Under the pieces are notes generated by a model. It was not told where the DNA came from. It did not search any database and saw only the letters and a program-made list of their open reading frames with translations. DNA of 64,000 nt from Terriglobales bacterium. GTDB taxonomy: Bacteria; Acidobacteriota; Terriglobia; Terriglobales; Acidobacteriaceae. The stretch is from NCBI GenBank assembly GCA_035573675.1, contig DATMAB010000024.1, positions 1 to 64,000 of the forward strand, written 5' to 3'. The position numbers and the translations under genes are program-made. Positions 49,538 through 59,425 of this stretch are shown here, piece by piece. Position 1 is the stretch's first letter. Every line of letters starts with the position of its first letter.

Positions 49538-51376
49538 CTACTTGCCCTCCTGGGAAACGATCTCGTCGGTGACAGAGCGGGCGTCAATGGGCAGCCCGTT
49601 GTAATGGCGCACGCTGCGCAGCCGCGGCGCCAGGGTGGGATCCAGGTCCACGCGCAGCAGGTCACGCATCTGGGCGTCGCGGTTCTGCTCCACCACGTAG
49701 ACGCGCTCGTGCCGGCGGACGAAGTCCTCCACCTCAGCGGTGAAGGGATAGGCGCGCAGGCGCAGGTAATCGGTTTCCAGGTTGTACTCTCCCCGGAGCT
49801 GGTCGCGGCTCTCGACAATGGCCCAGTGGGTCGTGCCAAAAGCGATGATGCCGACCTTGGCCTTGCCGTCGCCGCTGACCTCCGGCTTGGGCACGTGGCG
49901 CTTGGCGACCTCGAACTTCTTGCGCAGGCGGTCCATGTTGTTCTGGTAGTCGTCGGGCCGTTCGCTGTACTGCGCCTTCTCGTTGTGACCGCTGCCGCGC
50001 GTGAAGTAGCTGGCCTTGGGGTGGTCGGTGCCGGGCAGAGTGCGCCAGCCGATGGCGTCGCCATCCACGTCCTTGTACCGTGCGAAACCGCCCAGGCGGT
50101 CCAGATCCTCCTTGCCGAGAACTTTGCCGCGCTTGATGGGCGTCTCGGGATAGGGGAATGGATCGGCCATCCAGTTGTTCATGCCCAGGTCCAGATCGGT
50201 CATCACGAAGACCGGGGTCTGGAAGTGCTCGGCCAGCTCGAAGGCATCCCCCATCATCGTGAAGCACTCCTCCACGGAAGCGGGAATGACCATGATGTGG
50301 CGTGTGTCTCCGTGAGAGAGCGTGGCACAGAAACCGATGTCGCCCTGCATGGTGCGCGTGGGCAGGCCGGTCGAAGGACCGACGCGCTGCACATCCACGA
50401 TCACGCCCGGGACCTCAGCGTAGTAGCCAAGCCCTGAGATCTCGGCCATCAGCGAGATGCCAGGGCCGGAGGTCGAGGTCATGGCGCGCGCGCCCGCCCA
50501 GCCCGCGCCCATCACCATGCCCACGGCGGCCAGTTCGTCCTCAGCCTGCACGATGGCGAAGGTGGCTTTGCCGTTGGAGTCGACGCGGTAGCGTTTCATG
50601 TAGTCGATCAACGACTCACACAGGGAGGACGAAGGCGTGATGGGATACCAGGTGACCACGGTAACGCCGGCGAACATCGCACCCAGCGCGCAGGCAGCAT
50701 TGCCTTCGATGATGATCTTGCCCCGGGTCTTGTCCATGGGCGCGACGTGGTAAGGATCCGCCTTGGTGAAGGTCGCCTTGGCGTAGTCGTAACCTGCCTG
50801 CACGGCGCCCCAGTTAAGGTCGGCAGCCTTGACCTTCTTCTTGAATTGTTTGCGCAGCGCCTTCTCAATCTGCGCCATGTCGATGTCGAGCAAGCAGGCG
50901 GCCGAGCCCACGTACAGCATGTTCTTCACCAGCTTGCGCAACTTGGCTTCCGGGCAAACGGGAACAACCAGCTTGTCAAACGGGGCGGCGTAGAAGGTGA
51001 GATCGCTGCGCAGGCGGGCGAGGTTCAGGGGCTCGTCATAGAGCACGGCCGCACCCGGCGAGAGCGACATCACATCCTCCTGCGCCGTCTCCGGATTCAT
51101 GGCGATGAGGAAGTCGATTTCCTTCTTGCGCGCGATGTAGCCATCCTTGTTGGCGCGAATCGTGAACCAGGTGGGCAGGCCGGCGATGTTGGAGGGAAAC
51201 AGGTTCTTGCCGGAGACCGGCACGCCCATCTGGAAGATGGAGCGCAGCAGCACCATGTTGGCGGTCTGCGAGCCGGACCCGTTCACGGTCGCGACCTGCA
51301 GGCTGAAATCGTTGACAATGCGCTTCTCGCCGGAGCGGCTGGGAGCTTCCTGGACTGCCACATCCCCTATGGCCAT
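49538..51376 (-). CDS. korA: 2-Oxoacid:ferredoxin oxidoreductase, fused gamma-alpha subunit
   Basis: 612 aa. N-terminal gamma domain about 1-190 (GSGSQTANMVLLRSIFQMG), then the alpha (pyrimidine-binding) domain from about 220 (GNAACALGAMFAGVTVVTWYPITPSSSL, EDELAAVGMVMGAGWAGARAMTSTSGPGISLM). The fused form is common for the 2-oxoglutarate type in aerobic or mixed-lifestyle bacteria. ATG 51376 has AGGAAGG upstream and a TATAAT promoter box. Substrate 2-oxoglutarate is the usual one but pyruvate or branched 2-oxoacids are not excluded. Confidence 0.92.
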   Translation of the reverse strand: MAIGDVAVQEAPSRSGEKRIVNDFSLQVATVNGSGSQTANMVLLRSIFQMGVPVSGKNLFPSNIAGLPTWFTIRANKDGYIARKKEIDFLIAMNPETAQEDVMSLSPGAAVLYDEPLNLARLRSDLTFYAAPFDKLVVPVCPEAKLRKLVKNMLYVGSAACLLDIDMAQIEKALRKQFKKKVKAADLNWGAVQAGYDYAKATFTKADPYHVAPMDKTRGKIIIEGNAACALGAMFAGVTVVTWYPITPSSSLCESLIDYMKRYRVDSNGKATFAIVQAEDELAAVGMVMGAGWAGARAMTSTSGPGISLMAEISGLGYYAEVPGVIVDVQRVGPSTGLPTRTMQGDIGFCATLSHGDTRHIMVIPASVEECFTMMGDAFELAEHFQTPVFVMTDLDLGMNNWMADPFPYPETPIKRGKVLGKEDLDRLGGFARYKDVDGDAIGWRTLPGTDHPKASYFTRGSGHNEKAQYSERPDDYQNNMDRLRKKFEVAKRHVPKPEVSGDGKAKVGIIAFGTTHWAIVESRDQLRGEYNLETDYLRLRAYPFTAEVEDFVRRHERVYVVEQNRDAQMRDLLRVDLDPTLAPRLRSVRHYNGLPIDARSVTDEIVSQEGK

Positions 51377-51415
51377 GCCTTCCTATCCCTTTCAGAATCA
51401 ACAGGGTGAATTTTT

Positions 51416-51421
51416 ATTATA
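51416..51421 (-). promoter_or_regulatory. -10 box TATAAT of korAB
   Basis: Perfect TATAAT on the minus strand, 39 nt before the korA ATG, in the 96-bp gap after accA. The leader contains an AT-rich stretch and AGGAAGG. No clear -35. Confidence 0.55.
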
Positions 51422-51472
51422 CGGCAGAGTGAGGGAAGCGCCGCACTCACGCACAGCGTGCTGTGACGCAGC

Positions 51473-52426
51473 CTAGCTCTCGGTGAAAAACTGCGCCATG
51501 CGGCGGAACTTCTGGTAGCGGCTCTCGAGCAGCTCAGCCGGCGGCAGTTCCAGCACGCTCTTGAAGTGACGCCAGAGGGCCGTATCCAGGAGCACGGCGG
51601 CATCTTCGTGGTTGGTGTGCGCGCCTCCCTCCGGCTCGGGGACGACTTCATCGACACACTGCAGTTCCATCAGGTCGCGCGCCGTAATGCGCAGGGCCTG
51701 CGCCGCCAGGTCCTTCTTCGAAGCGTCGCGCCACATGATCGACGCGCAGCCCTCGGGCGAGATCACCGAATAGATGGCGTTTTCCAGCATCAGCACGCGA
51801 TCGGCGACGGCGATGGCGAGCGCGCCCCCGGAACCTCCTTCGCCCGTGATGACCGTCAGGATGGGCGCCTGGATGCGCGCCATCTCGCGCAGGTTGCGGG
51901 CGATGGCTTCGGCCTGGCCCCGCTCTTCCGCGCCCAAGCCGGGATAGGCGCCGGGCGTGTCGACCAGCGTGATGATGGGCCGGCCGAACTTTTCCGCCAG
52001 CTTCATCAAGCGCAGCGCCTTGCGATAGCCTTCCGGGTTCGCCTGGCCGAAATTGCGATAGAGGCGCTGCTTGGTATCGCGTCCCTTCTGGTGCCCGATC
52101 ACCATGACCTCGTTGCCGTGATAACGGGCCATGCCGCACACCAGAGCCGGGTCGTCGCCGAATACACGGTCGCCGTGCAGCTCGCACCAGTCGGTGAAGA
52201 TGCGCTCCACGTAATCGAGCGTGTAGGGACGCTGCGGATGGCGGGCCAGTTCAGTCTTCTGCCAGGCCAGGTGCGTGTAGAACTGCTCGCGCAGCGCGGA
52301 CACCTGTTCGTGCAGATCCTCGAGCTGGCGGCGGGCTTCCTCGTTCGAACCCGCCATGGCGCGCAGGCGCTCGATCTGCTTCTCGATGTCCTCCAGCTCG
52401 CGCTGCGCTTTGGTGGTTGGCTCCAT
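51473..52426 (-). CDS. accA: Acetyl-CoA carboxylase carboxyltransferase subunit alpha
   Basis: 317 aa. Transfers the carboxyl group from biotin to acetyl-CoA, giving malonyl-CoA for fatty-acid synthesis. N-terminal helical part (about 1-65), then [68 protein letters not shown] and [39 protein letters not shown]. Length normal. 41 bp after dnaE; dnaE-accA adjacency is common in bacteria. Confidence 0.95.
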   Translation of the reverse strand: MEPTTKAQRELEDIEKQIERLRAMAGSNEEARRQLEDLHEQVSALREQFYTHLAWQKTELARHPQRPYTLDYVERIFTDWCELHGDRVFGDDPALVCGMARYHGNEVMVIGHQKGRDTKQRLYRNFGQANPEGYRKALRLMKLAEKFGRPIITLVDTPGAYPGLGAEERGQAEAIARNLREMARIQAPILTVITGEGGSGGALAIAVADRVLMLENAIYSVISPEGCASIMWRDASKKDLAAQALRITARDLMELQCVDEVVPEPEGGAHTNHEDAAVLLDTALWRHFKSVLELPPAELLESRYQKFRRMAQFFTES

Positions 52427-52467
52427 AGGGGCCGTGGTCGGGCCAGTGGTCAGGATCGCTCTGCCGG

Positions 52468-55400
52468 TCAGTCGATCACGCGGACGCTGCCACGGCCGCA
52501 GAGTTCCTCGACGCGGGCGATGAAGGTCCGGTCGGGGAGGACATTATAGCCTTCCGCCTCCATCACCACCATGAAATCCCCTTCGCGTTCCACGTCGAAC
52601 AACACGCGGGCGTCGCCGCGACGCTCGCGGCAGATGTTGTGCAAGGCATCGATCGTCTCTTCCGTGGCCACATCGAGCGGAATGCGGATGCGCAGCGACC
52701 GCGGCAGCTTGGGCTGGGCTTCTTCCAGCGGCGTGATCTCGCTGATGAGCAGGCGGGGAGCCGCGCCTTCCTCCACGCGCACTGCCCCTCGCACGAGCAC
52801 CGGGACATCCAGCTTCAGGCGGTCCTGCAGGCGGCGATAAGCTTCCGGGAACACCAGGACGTCAACCGAGCCCGCCATATCCTCCAATGTGCCCTGCGCG
52901 TAGAGTTCGCCCTTGCGCGAGCGCTGCACGCGGATGTTGGCCAGCACTCCGCCCGCGTGGATCTCATCTCGCCCCGTGCTCTGCTTGAGCGCGGCGATGG
53001 CGTCGCTATCGAGGGCGCGGAAGTCCGCCAGCTTGCTGCGGTACTTCTCCAGCGGGTGCCCGGTAAGGAAGAAGCCGACCACCTCTTTTTCTCCCGCCAG
53101 GCGCTGATGCTCGTCCCAGTCCGGCACGTCCGGCAGGCGGTCGGAGGAACGCTCGCCGGGCTCATCGAAGACGCCGAACAGCCCGTGCTGGCCGGCTTCC
53201 GCGTCGCGCTGCGTCTTTTGCCCGCGCTCGATGGCGCGATCCACCGCTTCCATGAGCTGCGCGCGGCGGCCCAGCGAATCCAGGGCTCCGCTCTTGATCA
53301 GCGATTCCAGGACGCGCTTGTTCATCAGCCGCAAGTCCACGTTTTCGCAGAACTCGAACAGGGAGTGGAAGCGTCCCAGCCGGGCGCGCGCCGCCAGGAT
53401 GGAATCGATGGCGCTGTGACCGACGTTCTTCACCGCCGCCAACCCGAAGCGGATGGCGCTGCCGTGCGGCGTGAAGTTGGCCTCACTCACATTGATGTCC
53501 GGCGGCTCCACCGAAATGCCCATCTCGCGGCACTCGTTGATGTACTTCACCACCTTGTCCGTGCTCCCGGTTTCCGAAGTCAGCAGAGCCGCCATAAACT
53601 CCACCGGGTAGTGGGTCTTCAGATAAGCGGTCTGGTAGGCGAGCAGCGCGTAGGCGGCCGAATGCGATTTGTTGAAGCCGTAGCCGGCGAACTGCTCCAT
53701 AAGATCGAAAATCTTCGCCACCTTGCGCTCCGGGAAGCCGCGCTGCACGGCGCCGGTGATGAACTTGTCGCGTTGGGCGGCCATTTCTTCGGGCTTCTTC
53801 TTGCCCATGGCCCGGCGCAGCAGGTCGGCTTCGCCCAGTGAGTAGCCGGCCAGACGATTGGCGATCTGCATCACCTGCTCCTGGTACACGATCACGCCCA
53901 GCGTCTCTTTCAAGATCTCTTCCAGCTCAGGCAGCTCGTAGTGGATGGCCCGACGGCCGTGCTTGCGTTCGATGAAGTCGTCGATCATCCCGCCCTGAAT
54001 GGGTCCGGGCCGGTAGAGCGCGTTGAGTGCCGTGAGGTCTTCGATGGAGGTCGGCTGGTAACGTCGCAATACGTCGCGCATGCCTTGCGACTCGAACTGG
54101 AACACGCCCGAGGTCAGCCCGCGATGGAAGACCTTCTCGTAGGTCTCACGATCGTCGAGCGGTTCGGCGTCGAGGTCGAGCGGACGTCCGCGGGTCTGCG
54201 CGATCAGGCGCAACGCGTCGTCGATGATGGTGAGCGTGGTGAGCCCGAGAAAATCCATTTTCAGCAGGCCCATCTTCTCGACTGCATTCATGTCGAAGGC
54301 GGTGACGATCTCATCGTTCTTGGTGCGGTGCAGCGGTACCAGCTCGATGAGCGGCTGCGGCGAAATCACCACGCCCGCGGCGTGCACACCGGCATTGCGC
54401 ACCATGCCCTCCAGCTTGCGCGCGGTATCGATCAGCTCGCGCACGCGCGGGTCGTCCTGGTACACAGCCTGGAGCCGGGGTGAGTCGCGCAGCGCCTGTT
54501 CCAGGGTGATGTTGATCTGCGCCGGAACCAGCTTGGCGATGCGATCGACCTCCGGATAGGGCATGTCCATGGCGCGTCCCACGTCCTTGATGGCTGCCTT
54601 GGCGGCCAGCGTGCCGAAGGTGATGATCTGGGCCACGTTCTCGCGGCCGTACTTGCGTGTCACGTACTCGATGACCTCGCCGCGGCGGTTCATGCAGAAG
54701 TCGATGTCGATGTCCGGCATCGAGACTCGCTCCGGGTTCAGAAAGCGTTCGAACAGCAGCCCGTTCTGCAGCGGATCGATATCGGTGATGCCCAGCGCAT
54801 AGGACACCAGCGAGCCCGCCGCCGAACCTCGTCCGGGTCCCACCGGAATGCGGTTCTCGCGGGCGTAGCGCACAAAGTCCCAGACGATGAGGAAATAGCC
54901 GGAGAAGCGCATCTGCCGGATGATGTCGATCTCGTGCGACAGCCGCTGCTCGTATTCGGTGAGCGGACGCCGCAGCCGACCCTGCCGGTCGAGCTCCCGC
55001 AAGGCCTCCATGCGCCGCGCGAACCCCTGCCGCGCGACGTGCTCGAAGTAACTGTCAAGCGTGAACCCGTCCGGCACTTCGAAGTGGGGGAACGGATTGG
55101 CCACCTTGTCCAGCTTCACGTGACAGCGCTCCGCGATGGCCAGTGTGCGGGAGAGCGTCTGCGGCGCTTCCTGAAAGAGGCGCAGCATCTCGTCATAGCT
55201 CTTCACGTAGAACTGCCTGGTCGCGAAGCGCAAACGGTTAGGGTCCTGGATGGACTTGCCGGTTTGGATGCAAATCAGCACATCCTGCGCGTGCGCGTCG
55301 TCCTCGCAGAGATAGTGGCTGTCGTTGGTGGCGACCAGCGGAGCTCCGGTCTCTTTTTCCAGACGGAACAGATCGGCGTGAATCTGCTGCTCCGCGGGCA

Positions 55401-55938
55401 GCCCCTGGTGGTCCTGGATTTCGAGGAAGAAGTTCTCCTTGCCGAAGACGTCGCGGTAGAAACCGACGGCCTCGCGAGCGGCGTCGTATTTCCCTGCCAG
55501 CAACAGCTCCGGAATCTCTCCCTTCAGGCAGCCGGAAAGGCAGATGAGGCCGCGACTGTGCTCGGCCAGGAACTTCTTGCTCACGCGTGGCTTGTAATAG
55601 AAGCCGTGGAGGGACGCCTCCGAGGTGATCCGGACCAGGTTGCGGTAACCCTCGTCGTTCTCCGCCAGCACCAGCAGGTGGTTGTAGCTGCTGTCGCCTT
55701 CCGAGGCGCGATGGTCTTCCTTCTTGGAGATGTACAGCTCACAGCCCAGGATGGGACGGATTCCCTGCGCGCGCGCCGCATTGTAGAAATGCACCGCGGC
55801 GAAGATGTTGCCGTGGTCGGTCACGGCCACGGCCGGCATGCCGTGCCCCTTCACGGTCGAGACCAGCTTCTCCACTTCGCAGGCGCCGTCGAGCAGCGAG
55901 TAGTCAGTGTGCAGATGAAGATGGACGAACTGGGACAT
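52468..55938 (-). CDS. dnaE: DNA polymerase III subunit alpha
   Basis: 1156 aa from ATG 55938. Replicative polymerase. N-terminal PHP domain ([22 protein letters not shown]), polymerase core with the catalytic [34 protein letters not shown] and [10 protein letters not shown], a helix-hairpin-helix region ([25 protein letters not shown]), and a C-terminal OB fold ([38 protein letters not shown]). The frame also has ATG 55956, but a TACAAT -10 box overlaps that codon (55955-55960), so the downstream ATG is preferred. Confidence 0.95.
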   Translation of the reverse strand: MSQFVHLHLHTDYSLLDGACEVEKLVSTVKGHGMPAVAVTDHGNIFAAVHFYNAARAQGIRPILGCELYISKKEDHRASEGDSSYNHLLVLAENDEGYRNLVRITSEASLHGFYYKPRVSKKFLAEHSRGLICLSGCLKGEIPELLLAGKYDAAREAVGFYRDVFGKENFFLEIQDHQGLPAEQQIHADLFRLEKETGAPLVATNDSHYLCEDDAHAQDVLICIQTGKSIQDPNRLRFATRQFYVKSYDEMLRLFQEAPQTLSRTLAIAERCHVKLDKVANPFPHFEVPDGFTLDSYFEHVARQGFARRMEALRELDRQGRLRRPLTEYEQRLSHEIDIIRQMRFSGYFLIVWDFVRYARENRIPVGPGRGSAAGSLVSYALGITDIDPLQNGLLFERFLNPERVSMPDIDIDFCMNRRGEVIEYVTRKYGRENVAQIITFGTLAAKAAIKDVGRAMDMPYPEVDRIAKLVPAQINITLEQALRDSPRLQAVYQDDPRVRELIDTARKLEGMVRNAGVHAAGVVISPQPLIELVPLHRTKNDEIVTAFDMNAVEKMGLLKMDFLGLTTLTIIDDALRLIAQTRGRPLDLDAEPLDDRETYEKVFHRGLTSGVFQFESQGMRDVLRRYQPTSIEDLTALNALYRPGPIQGGMIDDFIERKHGRRAIHYELPELEEILKETLGVIVYQEQVMQIANRLAGYSLGEADLLRRAMGKKKPEEMAAQRDKFITGAVQRGFPERKVAKIFDLMEQFAGYGFNKSHSAAYALLAYQTAYLKTHYPVEFMAALLTSETGSTDKVVKYINECREMGISVEPPDINVSEANFTPHGSAIRFGLAAVKNVGHSAIDSILAARARLGRFHSLFEFCENVDLRLMNKRVLESLIKSGALDSLGRRAQLMEAVDRAIERGQKTQRDAEAGQHGLFGVFDEPGERSSDRLPDVPDWDEHQRLAGEKEVVGFFLTGHPLEKYRSKLADFRALDSDAIAALKQSTGRDEIHAGGVLANIRVQRSRKGELYAQGTLEDMAGSVDVLVFPEAYRRLQDRLKLDVPVLVRGAVRVEEGAAPRLLISEITPLEEAQPKLPRSLRIRIPLDVATEETIDALHNICRERRGDARVLFDVEREGDFMVVMEAEGYNVLPDRTFIARVEELCGRGSVRVID

Positions 55939-56012
55939 GCTGAGCTTGGTTTCCATTGTAGCCAGAACACACTGCGCCGAACATGCCGCAGATTGGTGCA
56001 GTTGCGGCGCGG

Positions 56013-57530
56013 CTAGCGCTTCTTCTTTTTCCTCGCAGGTTTCTGCTTGGCGGCCTTCTGGCGGGCGGGTTTGTGCACTGCTTTATTGGTCTTTGTCTTT
56101 TTCGCGGCCGGCTGCGAGTGAACGGGCTGTTTGCCCTTTTCCTTCTCCCCTGGCTTCTTGGCGGCGGGCGGTGCGGCCTTTGCGGGAGCCGGCTTCGCCG
56201 GTACCGGCTCGCCCTTCTTGCGCTTCTTCGTCGGAGGCGGTGGAGGGGGTGGCGGAGGGGGCGCGTACGGCTTCAGGAAGCGCACGATCTCTCCGTGCGA
56301 ACGCAAGCGGCCGTCCAGCAGGAGATGGAAGGCTTCCTCAGTCAGTTGTGCGTACTGCGGAAGCGCAGGCGTGATATGCATTTCCGCCATTTCCGGGAAC
56401 GGCAGCCGTTGCTTGAGCTGGCGCCACTTGCCGAAGAAGTTGCGGATTTTCTGCCGCACCGACTGCGCCCGCGCCGTGACCTCGAGGAACAGGATGGTCT
56501 CCGGAGGTGCTTCGCTCAGCAACTTCCAGGTCTTCGAGGGAGTGGCGGCTTCCTTGCCGCTCAGTCGCGCCGCCAGCTCTTTCGCATCCTCCTCCAGGTG
56601 GTTCCACTTCTCCACCAGAGTGCGCCGTGGAATCAGCTTCTGCATGGCGCTGATCTCGCGGCTTTCCAAACGTCGAGTGAGGAAGTAGATGGTGGCGGCC
56701 GAAGCATCCGGGGCGTAGCCGTGCTGCGCCATCAGCTCGCGCGTCTTTTGCATCTGCGCCAGCGAGTCGGCGTCCGCCTTGCCCACCGTCCAGTGCGGAC
56801 TCAACACCTTGAGCCAGCCCTCTTTTTCCAGAGCCCGCAGGATGACCAGAGGGTTCTCCTCGTAGGCAAGCTGTTCGATCTCCTGGCCGATGGCGCGCGG
56901 CAGGATGTTCTCGATGTACTGGTTCTCCTTGGCGGCGTCGTAGCGGGCCTGCGTGCGCTCCTCCAGGGTCCAGTGGAAGCGAGCGGCAAAACGCGTGGCG
57001 CGGATCAACCGCGAAGGCTCTTCCAGAAAAGAGTAGTTGTGCAAAATGCGCAGCAGTTTGGCTTCGATGTCGGCCACGCCGTTGGCGGGATCGAGCAGCA
57101 GGCCCCGCGAGCCTTCGTTCAGCGACAGCGCAATGGCGTTCACGGTGAAGTCGCGGCGGCGCAGGTCCTCAACGATGGTGGCCGCGGCGACCTCCGGAGG
57201 CTTGCCGGGCTTCTCGTATTTTTCCGAGCGCGCCATGGCGATCTCGGCGCGCACATTGCCCGGCAGCAACACCAGCAGTGAGCGCAACTCCTCATCGGCG
57301 CGTTCAATGACTGCTCCCGCTTTCTCCAGGTCGCGCTGCAGGCGCAGCGCGTTCCCCTGTACCGTGAAGTCGAGGTCGCGAATCGTGAAGCCGCTGATCA
57401 GGTCGCGGACCGCGCCGCCGGTGAGATACACGTTCATCTCATGCGCGCGCGCCGCCTGCTGCACCAGGCCCGCCGCGCGCTGCTGATCCGGCGTAAGCCG
57501 TGTTTCCATGGTGTAGATGTAATCGGCCAT
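56013..57530 (-). CDS. tRNA nucleotidyltransferase/poly(A) polymerase family protein with basic tail
   Basis: 505 aa. Class II nucleotidyltransferase: LTGGAVRDLISG at 37-48 and the metal-binding RDLDFTV at 51-57; the RRRDFTVNAIAL and LRATRFAARFHW motifs follow. Such enzymes add CCA to tRNA or poly(A) to RNA; which one cannot be told. After residue about 415 comes a run of ten prolines and then about 85 residues of Lys/Ala/Pro-rich sequence (KKRKKGEPVPAKPAPAKAAP...), like a histone H1 tail, which could bind RNA. ATG 57530 or 57509 (METRLTPDQ) could be the start. Its leader carries the structured element below. Confidence 0.88.
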   Translation of the reverse strand: MADYIYTMETRLTPDQQRAAGLVQQAARAHEMNVYLTGGAVRDLISGFTIRDLDFTVQGNALRLQRDLEKAGAVIERADEELRSLLVLLPGNVRAEIAMARSEKYEKPGKPPEVAAATIVEDLRRRDFTVNAIALSLNEGSRGLLLDPANGVADIEAKLLRILHNYSFLEEPSRLIRATRFAARFHWTLEERTQARYDAAKENQYIENILPRAIGQEIEQLAYEENPLVILRALEKEGWLKVLSPHWTVGKADADSLAQMQKTRELMAQHGYAPDASAATIYFLTRRLESREISAMQKLIPRRTLVEKWNHLEEDAKELAARLSGKEAATPSKTWKLLSEAPPETILFLEVTARAQSVRQKIRNFFGKWRQLKQRLPFPEMAEMHITPALPQYAQLTEEAFHLLLDGRLRSHGEIVRFLKPYAPPPPPPPPPPTKKRKKGEPVPAKPAPAKAAPPAAKKPGEKEKGKQPVHSQPAAKKTKTNKAVHKPARQKAAKQKPARKKKKR

Positions 57531-57559
57531 CGGGCTTGAGCCTGGTCTCCCGAAACAGC

Positions 57560-57659
57560 AAAAAGGGCCGCCCCAAAGGCGGGGCCGGGCCCCTCAAAAT
57601 CGACTGTAAGTGCTTTCGCGCAAAAGACTTAGCTGTGTTCCGCCGGAAAGCGCAAGCAC
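57560..57659 (-). ncRNA. Candidate small RNA or leader attenuator
   Basis: On the minus strand an extended -10 box (TGC-TATGCT, 57663-57668) is followed by a segment that folds well: GTGCTT (57654-57659) and GCGC (57650-57653) pair with AAGCAC (57610-57615) and GCGC (57618-57621), a 10-bp stem with a 2-nt bulge, enclosing a small TTCC-GGC-GGAA hairpin. Then comes a GC-rich terminator stem (CCGCC 57568-57572 with GGCGG 57578-57582) and five T at 57560-57564. It ends 29 nt before the nucleotidyltransferase ATG. It is either a free-standing RNA of about 100 nt or an attenuator of that gene. I do not recognise a known family. Confidence 0.5.
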
Positions 57660-57790
57660 CTCAGCATAGCACAAGGTTAACCGTTTGGCTACTCAGGGCT
57701 CACGAAGCGAACAACTCGGCCGGGCGAAGGTGCGACAATGGGCAGGGGCTGCCGCAGACGAGACCCTTCCTGTGGCGTGCCATTCGAGCC

Positions 57791-58276
57791 ATGCCGTCCA
57801 CCCACAAGAAAGTCGTGGTCTGCAAGCTGGATCGCGATTCCGTTCAGGGTTACGTGAATCCCACGGCTTTCGTCTCCGGAGGCAGGCTGGAGATGCTGAA
57901 CACCGCCGGACAGGTGGTGACGCTCGACCTGGCCGACGTCAAGGGCGTGTACTTCGTGCGCGAGTTCGCCGACCCCGGTTCGGTGGCCGCGCGCAAGACC
58001 TTTGCCACCCGCCCACGCGCCGAAGGCCTGTGGGTGCGCATGCGCTTCCGCGATAACGAGGTTATGGAGGGCCTCATGCCTAATGACCTCATGCAGGTCA
58101 GCGCCGAAGGCTACCTGGTGACGCCGCCGGACACGCGCTCCAACACACAGCGCATCTTCGTACCCCGTACGGCGCTGCTGGAAATGTCGGTGCTGGCCGT
58201 TATCGGCGGCCGCGCCGCAGCTCGCCGTCGGACAGCCGCGGCCGATGCGCGCCAGGTGCCGATGTTCTCCGAATAA
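57791..58276 (+). CDS. Conserved-looking hypothetical protein
   Basis: 161 aa, cytosolic, no signal peptide. Two similar beta-rich halves: VVVCKLDRDSVQGYVNPTAFVSGG..VVTLDLADVKGVYFVREF (about 7-60) and GLWVRMRFRDNEVMEGLMPNDL...YLVTPPDTRSNTQRIFVPRTALLEMSVLAVIGG (about 75-145). The PDTRSNTQRIFVPRTAL segment looks like a small beta-barrel effector module, but I cannot assign a family. The ATG at 57791 is the only start that excludes the leader region of the divergent gene. Function unknown. Confidence 0.72.
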   Translation: MPSTHKKVVVCKLDRDSVQGYVNPTAFVSGGRLEMLNTAGQVVTLDLADVKGVYFVREFADPGSVAARKTFATRPRAEGLWVRMRFRDNEVMEGLMPNDLMQVSAEGYLVTPPDTRSNTQRIFVPRTALLEMSVLAVIGGRAAARRRTAAADARQVPMFSE

Positions 58277-58345
58277 GACACCGCATTGCGTTAACCGCCC
58301 ATACCTTGCCGTCTGCCCTGGAAGCCTGCATCTCGTGCCGGACGG

Positions 58346-58351
58346 TACAAT
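58346..58351 (+). promoter_or_regulatory. -10 box TACAAT of lpxD and a 15-codon upstream ORF
   Basis: TACAAT ends 9 nt before an ATG at 58361 that opens a 15-codon frame ([15 protein letters not shown]) ending at 58408, across the lpxD ATG at 58395. A transcript starting near 58358-58361 would begin almost at that ATG. The short frame may couple or dampen lpxD translation; this is inference from position only. Confidence 0.4.
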
Positions 58352-58394
58352 CACGACGGAATGACTGCGCCAGCCGGGCGCGCGGACAAGTGCC

Positions 58395-59414
58395 ATGAAA
58401 CTTTCTGAGATTGCCAGCAGATTAGGAATACCGCTGACGGATTCCGGAGCGGCCCAGATCGAGATCACCGGCCTCGCCGGCATTGAGGAAGCCGGGCACG
58501 GTCAACTCACCTTCGTGGCCAACCCGAAGTACGCCGCTGCTGCCCGAACCACCCGGGCCTCTGCGGTCATTGTGGCGGAGGACTTCCCCACCCTCGACAA
58601 GCCGACCTTGCGGACCAAGAATCCGTATCTCGCCTTCGCGCGCGCCCTTGAGCTTTTCTATCAGCCGCCGCGCTACGCTCCCGGCGTGCATCCCACGGCC
58701 GTGGTGCATCCTTCCGCGCGCATCGGCAAGAACGCCTCCGTCGGTCCCTACGTCGTCATTGACCAGGATGTGGAGATCGGCGACGACGCCGTCCTGCTCG
58801 CGCACGTGGTCATCTATCAGGGTGCGCGCATCGGCCACAATTTCTTCGCCCATGCACACGCGGTTGTGCGCGAGCACTGCCGCCTGGGAGACAACGTGAT
58901 TCTGCAGAATGGCGCGGTCATAGGCGGGGACGGGTTTGGCTTTGCCAAGGACGACGCCGGACTCTGGCAGAAGATCGTCCAATCAGGTCCGGCCGTCCTG
59001 GAAGGTGACGTGGAGGTGCAGGCGAATGCTTGCGTCGACCGTGCCAGCGTCGGCGAGACCCGTGTCAGGCGCGGCGCAAAAATCGACAACCTGGTGCAGG
59101 TGGGCCACGGCTCCCGCGTCGGTGAGGACACGCTGCTCTGCGCACAGGTCGGCCTCGCCGGCTCCACGGACGTAGGCAAGAACGTCATCCTCGCCGGACA
59201 AGTGGGTGTTGCCGGACACTGCCGCATCGGCGACGGCGTGGTGGCGACCGCCCAAAGCGGCATCCCCAACGACGTGGAAGACGGCAAGACCATCAGCGGT
59301 TATCCGGCCATCGAAAACAAGCAGTGGCTGCGTTCGGTCGCGGTATTCAACCGTCTGCCCGAACTGGCGAAGACCGTGCGCGAACTGGAGCAGAAGCTGG
59401 CCGCGAAGGGCTGA
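58395..59414 (+). CDS. lpxD: UDP-3-O-acylglucosamine N-acyltransferase
   Basis: 339 aa. Third step of lipid A synthesis, adding an R-3-hydroxyacyl chain. N-terminal uridine-binding domain ([23 protein letters not shown]), then a left-handed beta-helix of hexapeptide repeats ([31 protein letters not shown]...), [13 protein letters not shown] and a final helix ([16 protein letters not shown]). Shows that the organism makes LPS. No lpxA/B/C or fabZ is adjacent. Convergent with plsC. Confidence 0.95.
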   Translation: MKLSEIASRLGIPLTDSGAAQIEITGLAGIEEAGHGQLTFVANPKYAAAARTTRASAVIVAEDFPTLDKPTLRTKNPYLAFARALELFYQPPRYAPGVHPTAVVHPSARIGKNASVGPYVVIDQDVEIGDDAVLLAHVVIYQGARIGHNFFAHAHAVVREHCRLGDNVILQNGAVIGGDGFGFAKDDAGLWQKIVQSGPAVLEGDVEVQANACVDRASVGETRVRRGAKIDNLVQVGHGSRVGEDTLLCAQVGLAGSTDVGKNVILAGQVGVAGHCRIGDGVVATAQSGIPNDVEDGKTISGYPAIENKQWLRSVAVFNRLPELAKTVRELEQKLAAKG

Positions 59415-59425
59415 GCGCCCTTACT

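Noticed and set aside
56231-56262. Polyproline run as assembly error
   Set aside because: The ten codons use four different proline codons and the frame continues with consistent Lys/Ala-rich sequence, so it is not a homopolymer artefact.
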